NCBI RefSeq assembly: GCF_003852405.1
Contig: NZ_QAJM01000002.1
Coordinates: forward strand, 1 to 64,000
Length of the DNA stretch: 64,000 nt
Direction: 5' to 3'
From: Pseudomonas sp. KBW05
Lineage (GTDB): Bacteria > Pseudomonadota > Gammaproteobacteria > Pseudomonadales > Pseudomonadaceae
Translations under genes and position numbers: made by a program
Shown: piece after piece, positions 35,366 to 44,795 of the stretch
Position numbering within the stretch: position 1 is the stretch's first letter
Layout: the number at the start of each line of letters is the position of its first letter
Notes under the pieces: generated by a model
Databases searched by the model: none
What the model saw: the letters and a program-made list of their open reading frames with translations, nothing else
Told to the model about the DNA's origin: nothing

Positions 35366-36664
35366 TCAACGGCGGCCGTTGAAGTAGCCCGAGAGTTGGT
35401 GAAGGCTTTTGCCGGCGGTGAGGATCAAGGGGCGGATATGATCCTTGCCGAGGATTTGTGCGTGTTTGACGGAGCTGATGAGGTTGTAGCGTGACGAGCC
35501 TTCGCTCATGCCCTCGGCCAGTACCTTGCAGATAATGTGGCTCGGCGTGACGCCGAAGCCGGCGTAACCCTGGACGTAAAAGGCGTTGGGGCGCCCGCTC
35601 AGCGTGCCGATTTGCGGGAACAGGTTGGCGCCCGTCGCCATCGGTCCGCCCCAGGCGAGGTCGATCTTCACGTCCTTGAGGTAGGGGAAGATGTTCAGCA
35701 TCAGTTGGCGATTCCACGCCTTGAGGTCTTTGGGAATATGCTCGATCACCGGCGTGGCCGCGCCGAACAGCAGGCGGTTCTCATTGGTCACACGGTAGTA
35801 GTCGATCACCGGGCGGATATCGCTGTAGGCCCCGCGAATCGGGCTGATGCGCTGGATCAGCGCTTCGGGCAAAGGCTCGGTCATCATCTGGAACGCGTAG
35901 GTGTTGATCGTGGTTTTGTGCAGTTCCGGCTCCAGCTTGTTGAGGAAGCTGTCGCACGCCCATAGCAACTTTTCAGCCTTGACCGAGCCACGGCCAGTGC
36001 GCACGGTGATCTGTTCACCGTAGGTCACTTCGAGGGCCGGGCTGTGTTCAAAGATGCGTACGCCGAGGCCGGATGCCGCCTTGGCTTCGCCCAGCAGCAA
36101 GTTGAGGGAATGCACATGGCCACCGCCCATGTGCAGCAGGGCGCTGCTGTAGGCGTCGGAGCCGATGATCTGCTTGACCTCGCGGCCTTCCATGAAGCGA
36201 ATCTCATCGCGGGTATTGATGCTCTTGAAGTCCTTCTCCCAGGCCCGCAGGGTTTTCGCCTGGCGAGCATTGAAGCCCATGTAGCCATAGCCATGGCAGA
36301 AGTCCGCATCGATGGCATATTTGGCGATGCGGTCCTTGATGATGCCCGCGCCCAATTCACTGATTTCAAAGATCTCGCGCAGGCCTTGTTCGCCGACGCT
36401 GCTCTTGATCTTTTCCAGGTCGTGGCCGATCCCCGCCATGATCTGGCCGCCATTGCGCCCCGTGCCGCCGAAGCCCAGGTAGCGCGCCTCCAGGACCACG
36501 GTATTGGTGATGCCTTTTTCGGCCAGTTCAAGCGCGGTGTTGATGCCCGAAAAACCGCCACCAATGATCACCACTTGCGCTTCGATATCCTGTTCCAGGG
36601 TCGGGAAAGCGAGGTTGTATTTTTTGGTGGCCGAGTAATAGGTTGGCGTTTCGATAGTGATCAT
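35366..36664 (-). CDS. FAD-dependent amine oxidase, PuuB/DadA-like
   Basis: A 432-residue flavoprotein from ATG 36664 (MITIETPTYYSATKKYN). The FAD-binding motif is VVIIGGGFSGINTALELAEKG (about residues 31-51), with RNGGQIMAGIG and the C-terminal GANLFPQIGTLSGRPNAFYVQGYAGFGV. This matches gamma-glutamylputrescine oxidase and D-amino acid dehydrogenase-type enzymes. It is the only amine-oxidising enzyme encoded in this aromatic region, so it is the best candidate for converting tyramine or phenylethylamine to the aldehyde used by FeaB. That substrate is inference. It diverges from hpaR1. Confidence 0.75.
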   Translation of the reverse strand: MITIETPTYYSATKKYNLAFPTLEQDIEAQVVIIGGGFSGINTALELAEKGITNTVVLEARYLGFGGTGRNGGQIMAGIGHDLEKIKSSVGEQGLREIFEISELGAGIIKDRIAKYAIDADFCHGYGYMGFNARQAKTLRAWEKDFKSINTRDEIRFMEGREVKQIIGSDAYSSALLHMGGGHVHSLNLLLGEAKAASGLGVRIFEHSPALEVTYGEQITVRTGRGSVKAEKLLWACDSFLNKLEPELHKTTINTYAFQMMTEPLPEALIQRISPIRGAYSDIRPVIDYYRVTNENRLLFGAATPVIEHIPKDLKAWNRQLMLNIFPYLKDVKIDLAWGGPMATGANLFPQIGTLSGRPNAFYVQGYAGFGVTPSHIICKVLAEGMSEGSSRYNLISSVKHAQILGKDHIRPLILTAGKSLHQLSGYFNGRR

Positions 36665-36854
36665 GGCGCGGCCTGAATAGATTGAAAAAACGTCACGACA
36701 AGGCGTTAGCAAGCCCTGTTCCATGGCGTACATTAAGGGCCTAACGAGCGGTAGGTGTCTTGACTGTGCCTGCCTTCGCTTTTGTACCTGCGTGCCATCG
36801 CCAGCGCCAGATGGCTGATGCAGAACCACAGGCTGGGCAGGCTGTGATAAGTTG

Positions 36855-36868
36855 GTTAACGTATTAAC
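36855..36868. promoter_or_regulatory. HpaR-type operator, GTTAACGTATTAAC
   Basis: An exact GTTAA-N4-TTAAC repeat, 20 bp upstream of hpaR1 ATG, so hpaR1 likely represses itself. The divergent FAD-oxidase start lies about 190 bp on the other side. Predicted from the shared motif only. Confidence 0.6.
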
Positions 36869-36888
36869 AAAATAGCTGGCTGTGAAGC

Positions 36889-37311
36889 ATGTCCAAACCC
36901 CGTCCGTCCTTGACCCTCAATCTGCTGCAAGCACGCGAAGTCGCCATGAGCTTTTTCCGGCCTTCACTCAATGAACATGGCCTGACTGAACAGCAGTGGC
37001 GCGTTATCCGCATCCTCACTCAGCAGGGCGAACTGGAAACCAATCGCCTGGCCGACCTGGCCTGCATTCTCAAACCCAGCATGACCGGTGTCCTGAGCCG
37101 TATGGAAGCGGCTGGCCTGGTGCATCGGCGCAAGGCCGACCAGGACCAGCGTCGGGTCTTGGTGACGCTGGCAGCAGGCGGGCAGGCGTGTTTTGCCTCG
37201 ATGAGCGATTGCATGGAGCAAAACTACCAGCGCTTGCAGGAACGCTTCGGCGCCGAGAAACTCCAGACCTTGCTGGCCTTGCTCACAGAACTGAAGGCGA
37301 TCAAGCGCTAA
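36889..37311 (+). CDS. hpaR: HpaR, MarR-family repressor of 4-HPA degradation (copy 1)
   Basis: A 140-residue MarR regulator matching HpaR, the homoprotocatechuate operon repressor (RPSLTLNLLQAREVAMSFFRP start, EQQWRVIRIL, winged helix CILKPSMTGVLSRMEAAGLVHRRK). Such repressors release DNA upon binding 4-HPA or its products. Its gene lies at the 3' end of the leftward hpa operon, with the operator 20 bp before its ATG. A paralogue is present at 47.4 kb, identical at about 90 of 140 positions by my alignment. Both copies keep the DNA-recognition region. Confidence 0.87.
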   Translation: MSKPRPSLTLNLLQAREVAMSFFRPSLNEHGLTEQQWRVIRILTQQGELETNRLADLACILKPSMTGVLSRMEAAGLVHRRKADQDQRRVLVTLAAGGQACFASMSDCMEQNYQRLQERFGAEKLQTLLALLTELKAIKR

Positions 37312-37312
37312 G

Positions 37313-37346
37313 CAAAAAGACCGCTTCATTCACATGAAAGCGGTCT
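37313..37346 (-). terminator. Rho-independent terminator of the hpa operon
   Basis: AGACCGCTT (37318-37326) pairs with AAGCGGTCT (37338-37346) with an inner CAT/ATG extension. Read leftwards the stem is followed by TTTTT. It ends the long leftward hpaG1-to-hpaI transcript just before hpaR1. Confidence 0.83.
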
Positions 37347-37367
37347 GGGTACAGGATGATGCCGGCC

Positions 37368-38171
37368 TTAGTAAACGCCGCCGCCAGCATTGCCGGGCAG
37401 CGGCGAGTCCTTGAATTTACCGGCCAGGGTTTGCAGCCCGCGCATCAGCACAGTGGTGTCGACACCGACCGCGACAAACGCCGCGCCCAGTTCGATATAG
37501 CGGCGGGCCAGGGTTTCGTCAGCGCTCAGAATGCCAGCCGCTTTGCCCGCCCGTTGAATGCGCACGATCGCGTCCTCGATGGCCGCTTGCACGTCAGGAT
37601 GGCCAGGGTTGCCGCGATGGCCCATGGCGGCGCTGAGGTCGGCAGGCCCGATAAACACCCCGTCGACGCCTTCCACTGCAACAATCGCGTCGAGGTTGGC
37701 CAGCCCTTCGGGGTTTTCAATCTGCACCAGCAGGCACATCTGCGCGTTGGCCAACTCCAGATACCCGGGGATGCTGTTCCAGCGCGAAGCCCGCGCCAGC
37801 GCACTGCCAACACCGCGAATGCCCTGGGGCGGATAGTGCATCGCACTCACCAGCTGGCGCGCCTGCTCAGCGCTTTCCACCATCGGCACCAGCAGGGTCT
37901 GCGCGCCAAGGTCCAACACTTGCTTGATCAGCGCCGTATCGCCAATCACCGGGCGAATCACCGGCTGGCTGGCATAGGCCGCCACCGCTTGCAGCTGGCT
38001 CAACATACCGCGCAGGTCGTTGGGCGCATGTTCGCCGTCAATCAACAGCCAATCGAAACCGGCATTGGCCGCCAGTTCGGCGCAATAGGCGTCCGCCAGG
38101 CCCAGCCATAAGCCGATTTGCGCGGTGCCGCTGCCCAGGCGTTGCTTGAAGAGATTTACCGGCATATCCAT
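37368..38171 (-). CDS. hpaI: HpaI, 4-hydroxy-2-oxoheptane-1,7-dioate aldolase
   Basis: Class II (metal-dependent) aldolase of 267 residues that splits the pathway intermediate into pyruvate and succinic semialdehyde. ATG 38171 ([15 protein letters not shown]) is the family start. The motifs [20 protein letters not shown] (metal Glu) and [12 protein letters not shown] are clear. It is the last gene of the hpa operon, 13 nt after hpaH, and ends before a strong terminator. Confidence 0.92.
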   Translation of the reverse strand: MDMPVNLFKQRLGSGTAQIGLWLGLADAYCAELAANAGFDWLLIDGEHAPNDLRGMLSQLQAVAAYASQPVIRPVIGDTALIKQVLDLGAQTLLVPMVESAEQARQLVSAMHYPPQGIRGVGSALARASRWNSIPGYLELANAQMCLLVQIENPEGLANLDAIVAVEGVDGVFIGPADLSAAMGHRGNPGHPDVQAAIEDAIVRIQRAGKAAGILSADETLARRYIELGAAFVAVGVDTTVLMRGLQTLAGKFKDSPLPGNAGGGVY

Positions 38172-38184
38172 GACAGGTTCCTCG

Positions 38185-38988
38185 TCAGACAAAACGGCAG
38201 GAGATGGAACCGAGCATGTCGTAGTCGACATGGAAGGTATCGCCGGGATTGGCGGCCACTGGGCGCGTAAACGAGCCGCCCAGGATGATCTGCCCGGGCT
38301 GCAAGGTGACGTCATACGGCGCCAGCTTGTTCGCCAGCCAGGCCACGCCTTTTGCCGGATGGTTAAGCACCGCGGCGGACACCCCGGATTCCTCGATCAC
38401 GCCGTTGCGGTAGAGCACGGCGGGGACTTTGCGCAGGTCGATGTCCGTCGGGCGCACCGCGCGTCCGCCCATGACCACGCCGGCGTTGGCCGCGTTGTCG
38501 GAGATGGTGTCGAACACTTTGCGGGTGGCCTTGGTCTGCGGATCGATTTGCTGGATGCGCGCGTCGATGATCTCCAGGGCGGGGATGACCCATTCGGTCG
38601 CGTCGAGTACGTCGAAAATCGTGCAGTTCGGGCCTTTGAGCGGCTTGCCGAGGATAAAGGCCAGCTCCACTTCGACCCGCGGCACGATAAAGCGGCTGAA
38701 CGGGATGTCGGTGCCTTCGTCAAAAATCATGTCGTCCAGCAGCGCGCCGTAATCCGGTTCGGTGATGTTCGAGGAGACTTGCATCGCGCGCGAAGTCAGG
38801 CCGATCTTGTGGCCGACGAGCTTGCGCCCGTCCTGGATTTTTTTCTCGACCCAGGCCCGTTGAATGGCATAGGCGTCTTCGATGGTGATGTCGGGGTAGT
38901 CCAGGGAAAACTGGCGCACTTGTTCGCCCGTGCGTTCGGCCTGGTCCAGTTGTGCGGCGGCTTGCTTTATCACGCTGGAAGGAAGCAT
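38185..38988 (-). CDS. hpaH: HpaH, 2-oxo-hept-4-ene-1,7-dioate hydratase
   Basis: A 267-residue hydratase of the MhpD family: [13 protein letters not shown] near residue 60, [15 protein letters not shown] near 105 and [26 protein letters not shown] at the end. It adds water to the oxo-hept-4-ene-dioate to give the substrate of the HpaI aldolase. It is the penultimate gene, 12 nt after hpaX. Confidence 0.92.
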   Translation of the reverse strand: MLPSSVIKQAAAQLDQAERTGEQVRQFSLDYPDITIEDAYAIQRAWVEKKIQDGRKLVGHKIGLTSRAMQVSSNITEPDYGALLDDMIFDEGTDIPFSRFIVPRVEVELAFILGKPLKGPNCTIFDVLDATEWVIPALEIIDARIQQIDPQTKATRKVFDTISDNAANAGVVMGGRAVRPTDIDLRKVPAVLYRNGVIEESGVSAAVLNHPAKGVAWLANKLAPYDVTLQPGQIILGGSFTRPVAANPGDTFHVDYDMLGSISCRFV

Positions 38989-39000
38989 GTTCAGGGTCTC

Positions 39001-40305
39001 TTACTGTGGATTGACGATGGCGGCCTGGGTGCGCAGCACCAGCAAGGCGCCCAAGGTGATAAAGGCCGCGAGGACATACAGGGCCAGGCTGGCGCTTTGG
39101 GTGTTGTCGCGCATCCAGCCGATCAGGTACGGTGCCAGGAACGACGCAATGCTGCCGAAGGAACTGATCAGGGCGATGCCCGCCGCTTGGGTCGAGTTGG
39201 ATAAGAACGCCGGAGGCAGTTGCCAGAACATCGGCAGGGCGGCACTGGCGCCCATGCCGGCGATGATCAAGCCCGTCATCACCAGCAGCGGGTTGTGTGG
39301 CAGCAGGCCGGCGATGGCAATGCCGGCGGCGGACATCAGCAGCGGCACCAGCAAGTGCCAGCGGCGCTCGCGGCGACGGTCCGAAGAACGCCCGCAGGCG
39401 ATCATGAAAAAACACCCCGCCAGGTACGGCACGGCACTCAGCAGGCCGACCTTGCCATCGCTGCCGATACCGGCGCCGTGGATCAGCGACGGCATCCAGA
39501 ATGCCAGGGTGTTCACCGCCAGCATGACGGCGAAATACACCGCCACCAGGACCCAGACCTGGGTGTCTTTTAGGATGCCGGCAAACGAGGTGATGGCTTT
39601 GCGTTGCTCTTCGCTGTGCAGTTGCTCACGCAGTTGAGCCTTTTGTGCATCGGTCAGCCAGTTCACGCTTTCAAAAGAGTCAGGCAGGCATTTGAGGACC
39701 ACCAGCCCCAGCAGCACCACGGGTGCGCCTTCGATCAGGAACATCCACTGCCAGCCCCGCAGGCCGCCGAAGTCGTGGAAGGCCTCAAGGATGCCACCCG
39801 ACAATGGGCCGCCGATCACCCCGGCCATGGGCACGGCAATCGCGAACAGTGCGGTGACCTGGGCACGCCGGCGCGCCGGGTACCAGCGATTGAGAAACAC
39901 CAGGATGCCCGGGAAGAATCCCGCTTCCGCCACGCCGAGCAAAAAGCGCAATACGTAGAAGCCAGCGGCATCGTTCACGAACAGCATGCTGGTGGACAAA
40001 ATCCCCCATACCACCATCAAGCACGCGATCCAGCGCCGCGGACCGAAACGGTCCAGCGCCAGGTTGCTGGGCACGCCAAACAAGGCATAGGCGACAAAAA
40101 ACAGGCCGGCGCCGAAGCCGTACACGGTATTGCTGAAGTGCAGGTCGGCACTCATCTGCATCTTGGCAAAGCCAATGTTGATGCGGTCCAGGTGGGCAAA
40201 CAGGTAGCACACCAGCAACAGCGGCATGAGCCGCCAGGTGATGGTGCTGTGGGTGTTGTCTTGCGAATGGCGCAAAGGCTGTGTGGCAGTGTTGGCTGTG
40301 CTCAT
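39001..40305 (-). CDS. hpaX: HpaX, 4-hydroxyphenylacetate permease (MFS)
   Basis: Major facilitator of the anion/cation symporter family, 434 residues from ATG 40305 (MSTANTATQPL). It has about 12 helices; the first domain shows FAHLDRINIGFAKMQM and LALDRFGPRRWIA, and RFLLGVAEAGFFPG is the family motif. It probably imports 4-HPA or the related hydroxylated acid. It lies in the middle of the operon between hpaF and hpaH, which supports the substrate. Confidence 0.88.
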   Translation of the reverse strand: MSTANTATQPLRHSQDNTHSTITWRLMPLLLVCYLFAHLDRINIGFAKMQMSADLHFSNTVYGFGAGLFFVAYALFGVPSNLALDRFGPRRWIACLMVVWGILSTSMLFVNDAAGFYVLRFLLGVAEAGFFPGILVFLNRWYPARRRAQVTALFAIAVPMAGVIGGPLSGGILEAFHDFGGLRGWQWMFLIEGAPVVLLGLVVLKCLPDSFESVNWLTDAQKAQLREQLHSEEQRKAITSFAGILKDTQVWVLVAVYFAVMLAVNTLAFWMPSLIHGAGIGSDGKVGLLSAVPYLAGCFFMIACGRSSDRRRERRWHLLVPLLMSAAGIAIAGLLPHNPLLVMTGLIIAGMGASAALPMFWQLPPAFLSNSTQAAGIALISSFGSIASFLAPYLIGWMRDNTQSASLALYVLAAFITLGALLVLRTQAAIVNPQ

Positions 40306-40362
40306 GATGTTGTACTTCTTTTTATATGAGATAGGCACGGGGAGGAGGGCGGCGGGCCGCCC

Positions 40363-40773
40363 TCAAGTGGGTTTGGTGAACAACGGGTGCAGGCTGCTGT
40401 GCTTGGCGTCGTAGACCTGCGCCGCGCTTTCATCGATTTGCAGGGTGATGCCCAGCGGGCGGCGCTGGAGAATCGGCTCAAGATGGGCGCGCAGCACCGC
40501 CAGCAAGCTGTCGCCGACGGCCTGGTGCACCGCTGGGCTGCGGCCGCTGCCCATGCGCAGGTTGGCGTAGCAAAAGCCGTAGTCGCCCTTGCCGTCGGCG
40601 ACGGCGCTGTGGGCCGCCGGGTAGGCCAGCACGCGGGTGCCGCCGGTGGGGAACACGGCTTTGCCGGCCTCGTCGCGCTGTTCCAGCATGGTGTCGGCCA
40701 GGGCACGGCAGAGCGCAGAAACGTCGGTCTCTTGCTCAAGCTCGGGGGTGTAAAGCAGCACCAGGTGCGGCAT
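40363..40773 (-). CDS. hpaF: HpaF, 5-carboxymethyl-2-hydroxymuconate delta-isomerase
   Basis: A 136-residue tautomerase-fold isomerase. Removal of the first Met leaves the catalytic Pro (MPHLVLLYTPEL), as in the family. The later GDYGFCYANLRMGSGRS is conserved. It shifts the double bond of 5-carboxymethyl-2-hydroxymuconate so that the HpaG decarboxylase can act. It is encoded 16 nt after hpaD. Confidence 0.92.
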   Translation of the reverse strand: MPHLVLLYTPELEQETDVSALCRALADTMLEQRDEAGKAVFPTGGTRVLAYPAAHSAVADGKGDYGFCYANLRMGSGRSPAVHQAVGDSLLAVLRAHLEPILQRRPLGITLQIDESAAQVYDAKHSSLHPLFTKPT

Positions 40774-40789
40774 GTCGAGTCTCCTGCGC

Positions 40790-41713
40790 TTAGAGGCGGC
40801 TGGTGGATAACACTGCGCCAGGGTTGGCCGCTTGAGCCGGGGGAATGTTGGCGCCGTCTTGCGGGGTCACCGGGAACACCACGTTGATCTGCCCCGTGCC
40901 GGAGGAACCGAAGTAGGGCGTCAGCACCTCGGCCTTGCCGTCATAGTCGCTCCAGCCCAGCGCGCCAAGGAGCATGGCGGTGTCGTGCATGAACCCTTCG
41001 CCGTGGCCTTTGGCTGCGTATTCCGGGAGCATCCCGCAGAACTCCGGCCACTCGCCGTCCTCCCACATTTTCACCACGCGGTGGTCGAGGGTTTCCAGGA
41101 AGGGGCTCCAGACCTTGGTGGCAAAATCCGGCGCCTGGCCGTTCTGCGCAAAGCGGTGCGACAGCGAGCCGCTGGCGAGGAACGCCACCGTGCCGTCGTA
41201 GTGGTCTTCGACGGCCTTGCGCATGGCCCAGCCCAGGCGCGCGCTGTCCGCCAGATAGTGCGAGGTGCACAGGGCGGACACCGAGATCACCTTGAAGTCC
41301 TGGTTCTGGTTCATGTAGCGCATCGGCACCAGCGTGCCGTACTCCGGGCCGAGGGTGGTGGCATGGTGCGCCATGGTCTCGACCTGGAAACGGTTGCAGG
41401 CTTCGGCGAGCAACAGCCCCAGTTCAGTGTTGCCGGGGAACTCGTACGGCATGTTGCTGATGAAGTGCGGCAGTTCATTGCTGGTGTACACGCCCTTGAA
41501 ATGCGGGCCGCACAGCACGTGGTAATTGGCGTTGACCAGCCAGTGCGTGTCGAACACCACGATGGTATCGACCCCCAGTTCGCGGCAGCGGCGGGCGATT
41601 TCATAGTGGCCGTCGATGGCCGCCTGACGAAAGCCCTGGCGTGGGCCGGGCAGTTCAGAGAGGTACATGGACGGAACGTGGGTAATCTTGGCGGCTAGTG
41701 CCAGCGTGCCCAT
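40790..41713 (-). CDS. hpaD: HpaD, 3,4-dihydroxyphenylacetate 2,3-dioxygenase
   Basis: Class III extradiol (LigB-type) ring-cleavage enzyme of 307 residues from ATG 41713 (MGTLALAAKITHVPS). An early conserved His is in KITHVPS, DTHWLVN follows, and SGSLSHRF marks the later part. It opens the homoprotocatechuate ring to 5-carboxymethyl-2-hydroxymuconate semialdehyde, the substrate of HpaE upstream in the operon. It is the committed step of the meta pathway. Confidence 0.92.
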   Translation of the reverse strand: MGTLALAAKITHVPSMYLSELPGPRQGFRQAAIDGHYEIARRCRELGVDTIVVFDTHWLVNANYHVLCGPHFKGVYTSNELPHFISNMPYEFPGNTELGLLLAEACNRFQVETMAHHATTLGPEYGTLVPMRYMNQNQDFKVISVSALCTSHYLADSARLGWAMRKAVEDHYDGTVAFLASGSLSHRFAQNGQAPDFATKVWSPFLETLDHRVVKMWEDGEWPEFCGMLPEYAAKGHGEGFMHDTAMLLGALGWSDYDGKAEVLTPYFGSSGTGQINVVFPVTPQDGANIPPAQAANPGAVLSTSRL

Positions 41714-41797
41714 GATGAGGCTCCTTTCTTGTTGTTGGGTGCTTGTGCGGCGGTCTTCGACGAATATAAGTGAAGCCCGCCGCACACGGTGGTCCGG

Positions 41798-43258
41798 TTA
41801 CACGCCCCAGCGCGGGATGTGGTGGCTGCCCATCGAGATGCACACGTTCTTGATCTCGGCGAACACTTCAAAGCTGTATTGGCCGCCTTCGCGCCCGGTC
41901 CCCGAGCCTTTTACGCCGCCGAACGGTTGACGCAGGTCACGCACGTTCTGGCTGTTGATGAACACCATGCCGGCCTCGATGCCACGCGCCAGGCGATGGG
42001 CCTTGCCGATGTCCTGGGTCCAGATGTAAGACGCCAGGCCGTACTCGGTGTCGTTGGCCAGTTGCAAGGCTTCGGCTTCGTCCTTGAACGGAATCAGGCA
42101 CACCACCGGGCCGAAGATTTCTTCCTGGGCGATGCGCATGTTGTTGTTCACATCGGCGAACACGGTGGGCTGGATGAACTGCCCCTTGGCCAGATGCGCG
42201 GGCAGGTTGGCCGGGCGCTCAAGGCCGCCCGCCAGCAGGGTGGCGCCTTCTTCAATACCGATCTTGATATAGCCGGTGACCTTGTCGTAGTGGGCCTGGG
42301 TGATCATCGAGCCCACTTGGGTCTTCGGATCTTGCGGGTCACCGACGATCAGGCGCTTGGCTCGCGCGGCGAACTCGGCGACAAAGGCGGGATACACGCT
42401 TTCCTGAATGAACACCCGGCTGCCGGCGGTGCAACGTTCGCCATTCAACGAGAAAATCGTGAACAACGCTGCGTCCAATGCGCGCTCCAGGTCGGCATCT
42501 TCGAAGATCACCACCGGCGATTTGCCACCCAATTCCATCGAGTACTTTTTCAGCCCGGCGGTCTGCATGATCTTCTTGCCGGTGGCCGTACCGCCGGTGA
42601 AGGAAATGGCACGCACATCGGGATGCCGCACCAGTGCGTCACCGGCCGTCGCGCCGTAGCCCTGGATAATGTTGAGCACGCCATTGGGAATGCCGGCCTC
42701 GACGGCCAGGCGCCCCAGTTCGTTGGCGGTGAGCGGTGACAGCTCGGACATTTTCAGCACCGCGGTATTGCCCAGCGCCAGGCACGGCGCGGTCTTCCAG
42801 GTGGCGGTCATGAACGGCACGTTCCATGGCGACACCAGCGCGCACACACCCACCGGCTGGTACAGGGTGTAGTTGAGCATCTGGTCATCGACCGGGTAGG
42901 TGTGGCCGTCCATGCGGGTGCACACTTCGGCGAAGAAATCGAAGTTGTGGGAGGCGCGCGGGATCAACACGTTCTTGGTCTGGTGGATCGGCAAGCCGGT
43001 GTCCAGGGTTTCCAGTTCGGCCAGGTGCGGCACGTTCTGCTCGATCAGCTCGCCCAGTTTGCGCATCAGCTTGGCGCGTTGTGCGGCCGGGGTATTGGCC
43101 CACTTGGGGAAGGCTTCCTTGGCCGCGGCCACGGCTTGCGCGACTTCTTCGGCGCCGCCGCTGGCCACCTCACCAATCGCCTCGCCGGTGGCGGGGTTGT
43201 AGTTGATGAACACGTCTTTGCTTTCGACTTCGCGGCCGTTAATCCAGTGCTTGATCAT
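41798..43258 (-). CDS. hpaE: HpaE, 5-carboxymethyl-2-hydroxymuconic semialdehyde dehydrogenase
   Basis: A 486-residue NAD-dependent aldehyde dehydrogenase. ATG 43258 is preferred: AGAGG stands 10 nt before it, whereas a GTG at 43267 has no proper spacing. The catalytic Glu is in SMELGGKSPV and Cys in NGERCTAGSR. The segment PVGVCALVSPWNVPFMTATWK and the ending ISMGSHHIPRWGV match HpaE. It oxidises the ring-cleavage product to 5-carboxymethyl-2-hydroxymuconate. Confidence 0.93.
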   Translation of the reverse strand: MIKHWINGREVESKDVFINYNPATGEAIGEVASGGAEEVAQAVAAAKEAFPKWANTPAAQRAKLMRKLGELIEQNVPHLAELETLDTGLPIHQTKNVLIPRASHNFDFFAEVCTRMDGHTYPVDDQMLNYTLYQPVGVCALVSPWNVPFMTATWKTAPCLALGNTAVLKMSELSPLTANELGRLAVEAGIPNGVLNIIQGYGATAGDALVRHPDVRAISFTGGTATGKKIMQTAGLKKYSMELGGKSPVVIFEDADLERALDAALFTIFSLNGERCTAGSRVFIQESVYPAFVAEFAARAKRLIVGDPQDPKTQVGSMITQAHYDKVTGYIKIGIEEGATLLAGGLERPANLPAHLAKGQFIQPTVFADVNNNMRIAQEEIFGPVVCLIPFKDEAEALQLANDTEYGLASYIWTQDIGKAHRLARGIEAGMVFINSQNVRDLRQPFGGVKGSGTGREGGQYSFEVFAEIKNVCISMGSHHIPRWGV

Positions 43259-43263
43259 GCTGT

Positions 43264-44064
43264 TCACGCCTCTTGCTCAGCGAGTTTTTTGTTCTTGAGA
43301 GTTTGCTGCTTGAAGAATTCGGTTTCGCTGACAATCCGGTTGACCAGGCGGCCGACGCCCTCGACTTCCACGATCACTTCATCGCCCGGGACCACATCGG
43401 CGAGCCCTTCCGGGGTGCCGGTGGCGATCATGTCGCCCGGTTGCAGGGTCATGAAGCTGGACAGGTATTCGATCAAGTAGGGGATGTCGAAAATCATGTC
43501 TTTGGTGCTGCCTTCCTGGCGCAGCTCGCCGTTGATCCAGGTGCGCAGCTTCAGGTCCGAGGCGTCGGGCAAGTCTGCCACGTCGACGATCCACGGACCG
43601 ACCGGGGTGGTGGCGTCGCGGTTTTTCACGCGCAGGTTGGGGCGGTAGTAGTTTTCCAGGTAATCGCGGATCGCGTAGTCGTTGCACACGGTGTAGCCGG
43701 CCAGGTAGTCCAGCGCATCCTCACGCTTGACGTTGCGGGCAGGTTTGCCGATGACTGCCACCAATTCGCACTCGTAGTGCATGTAGGCGACGTTGTCCGG
43801 GCGCCAGGTGATCTGCTCGTGGCCGGTGTAGGTGCCTACGGATTTCACAAAGGCGAGGGGTTCGGTCGGCGGCGCGAAGGCCAGTTCCGCCGCGTGGTCG
43901 GCGTAGTTCAAGCCCAGGGCGAACATGCTGCCGGTGGCAGGCGGCAGCCACTCGACGGCGCTGGCCGGGACGCGGCGGCCGTCGGCGAGGAGCAGGGTGT
44001 TGTCGTCGCCTTCCACGGTGGCGGCATGAATGGCGCCTTCAAAACGGATACGTGCGTGTCTCAT
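43264..44064 (-). CDS. hpaG2: HpaG2, decarboxylase/isomerase, active FAH-fold half
   Basis: A 266-residue fumarylacetoacetate-hydrolase-fold protein, equivalent to the C-terminal half of E. coli HpcE. It retains the acidic metal ligands (YMHYECELVAVIGK) and GYTVCNDYAIRDYLENYYRPNLRVK. It works with HpaG1 to remove CO2 from the isomerised muconate. Its ATG overlaps the hpaG1 stop (ATGA), so the two are coupled. Confidence 0.9.
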   Translation of the reverse strand: MRHARIRFEGAIHAATVEGDDNTLLLADGRRVPASAVEWLPPATGSMFALGLNYADHAAELAFAPPTEPLAFVKSVGTYTGHEQITWRPDNVAYMHYECELVAVIGKPARNVKREDALDYLAGYTVCNDYAIRDYLENYYRPNLRVKNRDATTPVGPWIVDVADLPDASDLKLRTWINGELRQEGSTKDMIFDIPYLIEYLSSFMTLQPGDMIATGTPEGLADVVPGDEVIVEVEGVGRLVNRIVSETEFFKQQTLKNKKLAEQEA

Positions 44065-44735
44065 ACAGCGGCCTCCTGCTCGGCGACGATGTGATTGACC
44101 AGGCTACCCAGGCCGCTGATCTGCACTTCGACCCGGTCACCCGGCAGCACGTCGACGCGGCCTTCCGGTGTGCCGGTGATCAATACGTCACCGGCGTGCA
44201 GGGTCATGAATTCAGTGATTTCAGCGATCAGTTGCGGGAGGCTGCGCACGAAGTTGGCCGTGGAGTTTTCCTGGCGCAGTTCGCCGTTGACCCACAGCCT
44301 CAGGCTCAAGTCGTGTGGGTTGTTAACCTGGTCGCGGGGAATCAATTCAGGGCCGATCGGGCAAAAACCATCACGGCATTTCGCCTTGACCGCCGGGCGG
44401 TAGTAGCTGTCTTCCGGCAGGCTGAACTCATTGACGATGGTGTAACCGGCCACGTAGTCGAGTGCCTGCGCCTCACTGACGCGGCTGGCGTCTTTGCCGA
44501 TCACCACACCCAGCGCGGGGCCGGGTTGCAGGTGTTGGATACCCGCAGGGTAAATCACTGCCTGATCGTGGCCGTTGCGCGTATTGGGCGTCTTGATAAA
44601 CAACACCGGTTTGACCGGCGGCTGTTTATACGGCGCTTCGTGGAATTGAGCGAGATGCTGATCAACCAGACCCTGGTAGTTCAGTGCAACACCGAACAGG
44701 GTGCCGGTCGCAGCGTCATGCAAGGCACGGCTCAT
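44061..44735 (-). CDS. hpaG1: HpaG1, decarboxylase/isomerase, partner FAH-fold half
   Basis: A 224-residue FAH-fold protein from ATG 44735 (MSRALHDAATGTLF), equivalent to the N-terminal half of E. coli HpcE. The position of the acidic ligands reads PALGVVIGK, with no Glu-x-Glu, as in the E. coli N-terminal domain. The two halves, fused in E. coli, are separate genes here. It is the first gene of the operon, behind the promoter at 44.80 kb. Confidence 0.88.
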   Translation of the reverse strand: MSRALHDAATGTLFGVALNYQGLVDQHLAQFHEAPYKQPPVKPVLFIKTPNTRNGHDQAVIYPAGIQHLQPGPALGVVIGKDASRVSEAQALDYVAGYTIVNEFSLPEDSYYRPAVKAKCRDGFCPIGPELIPRDQVNNPHDLSLRLWVNGELRQENSTANFVRSLPQLIAEITEFMTLHAGDVLITGTPEGRVDVLPGDRVEVQISGLGSLVNHIVAEQEAAV

Positions 44736-44781
44736 GCTTTTCTCCTGGCAGGGGCGGGGCGCGGTTGGCCTCACCTCAATT

Positions 44782-44795
44782 GTTAATGTGTTAAC
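44782..44795. promoter_or_regulatory. HpaR-type operator 1 of the hpaG1/hpaA region
   Basis: GTTAATGTGTTAAC, an exact GTTAA-N4-TTAAC repeat. It lies directly downstream of the hpaG1 -10 box, over the expected transcription start. Confidence 0.68.
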
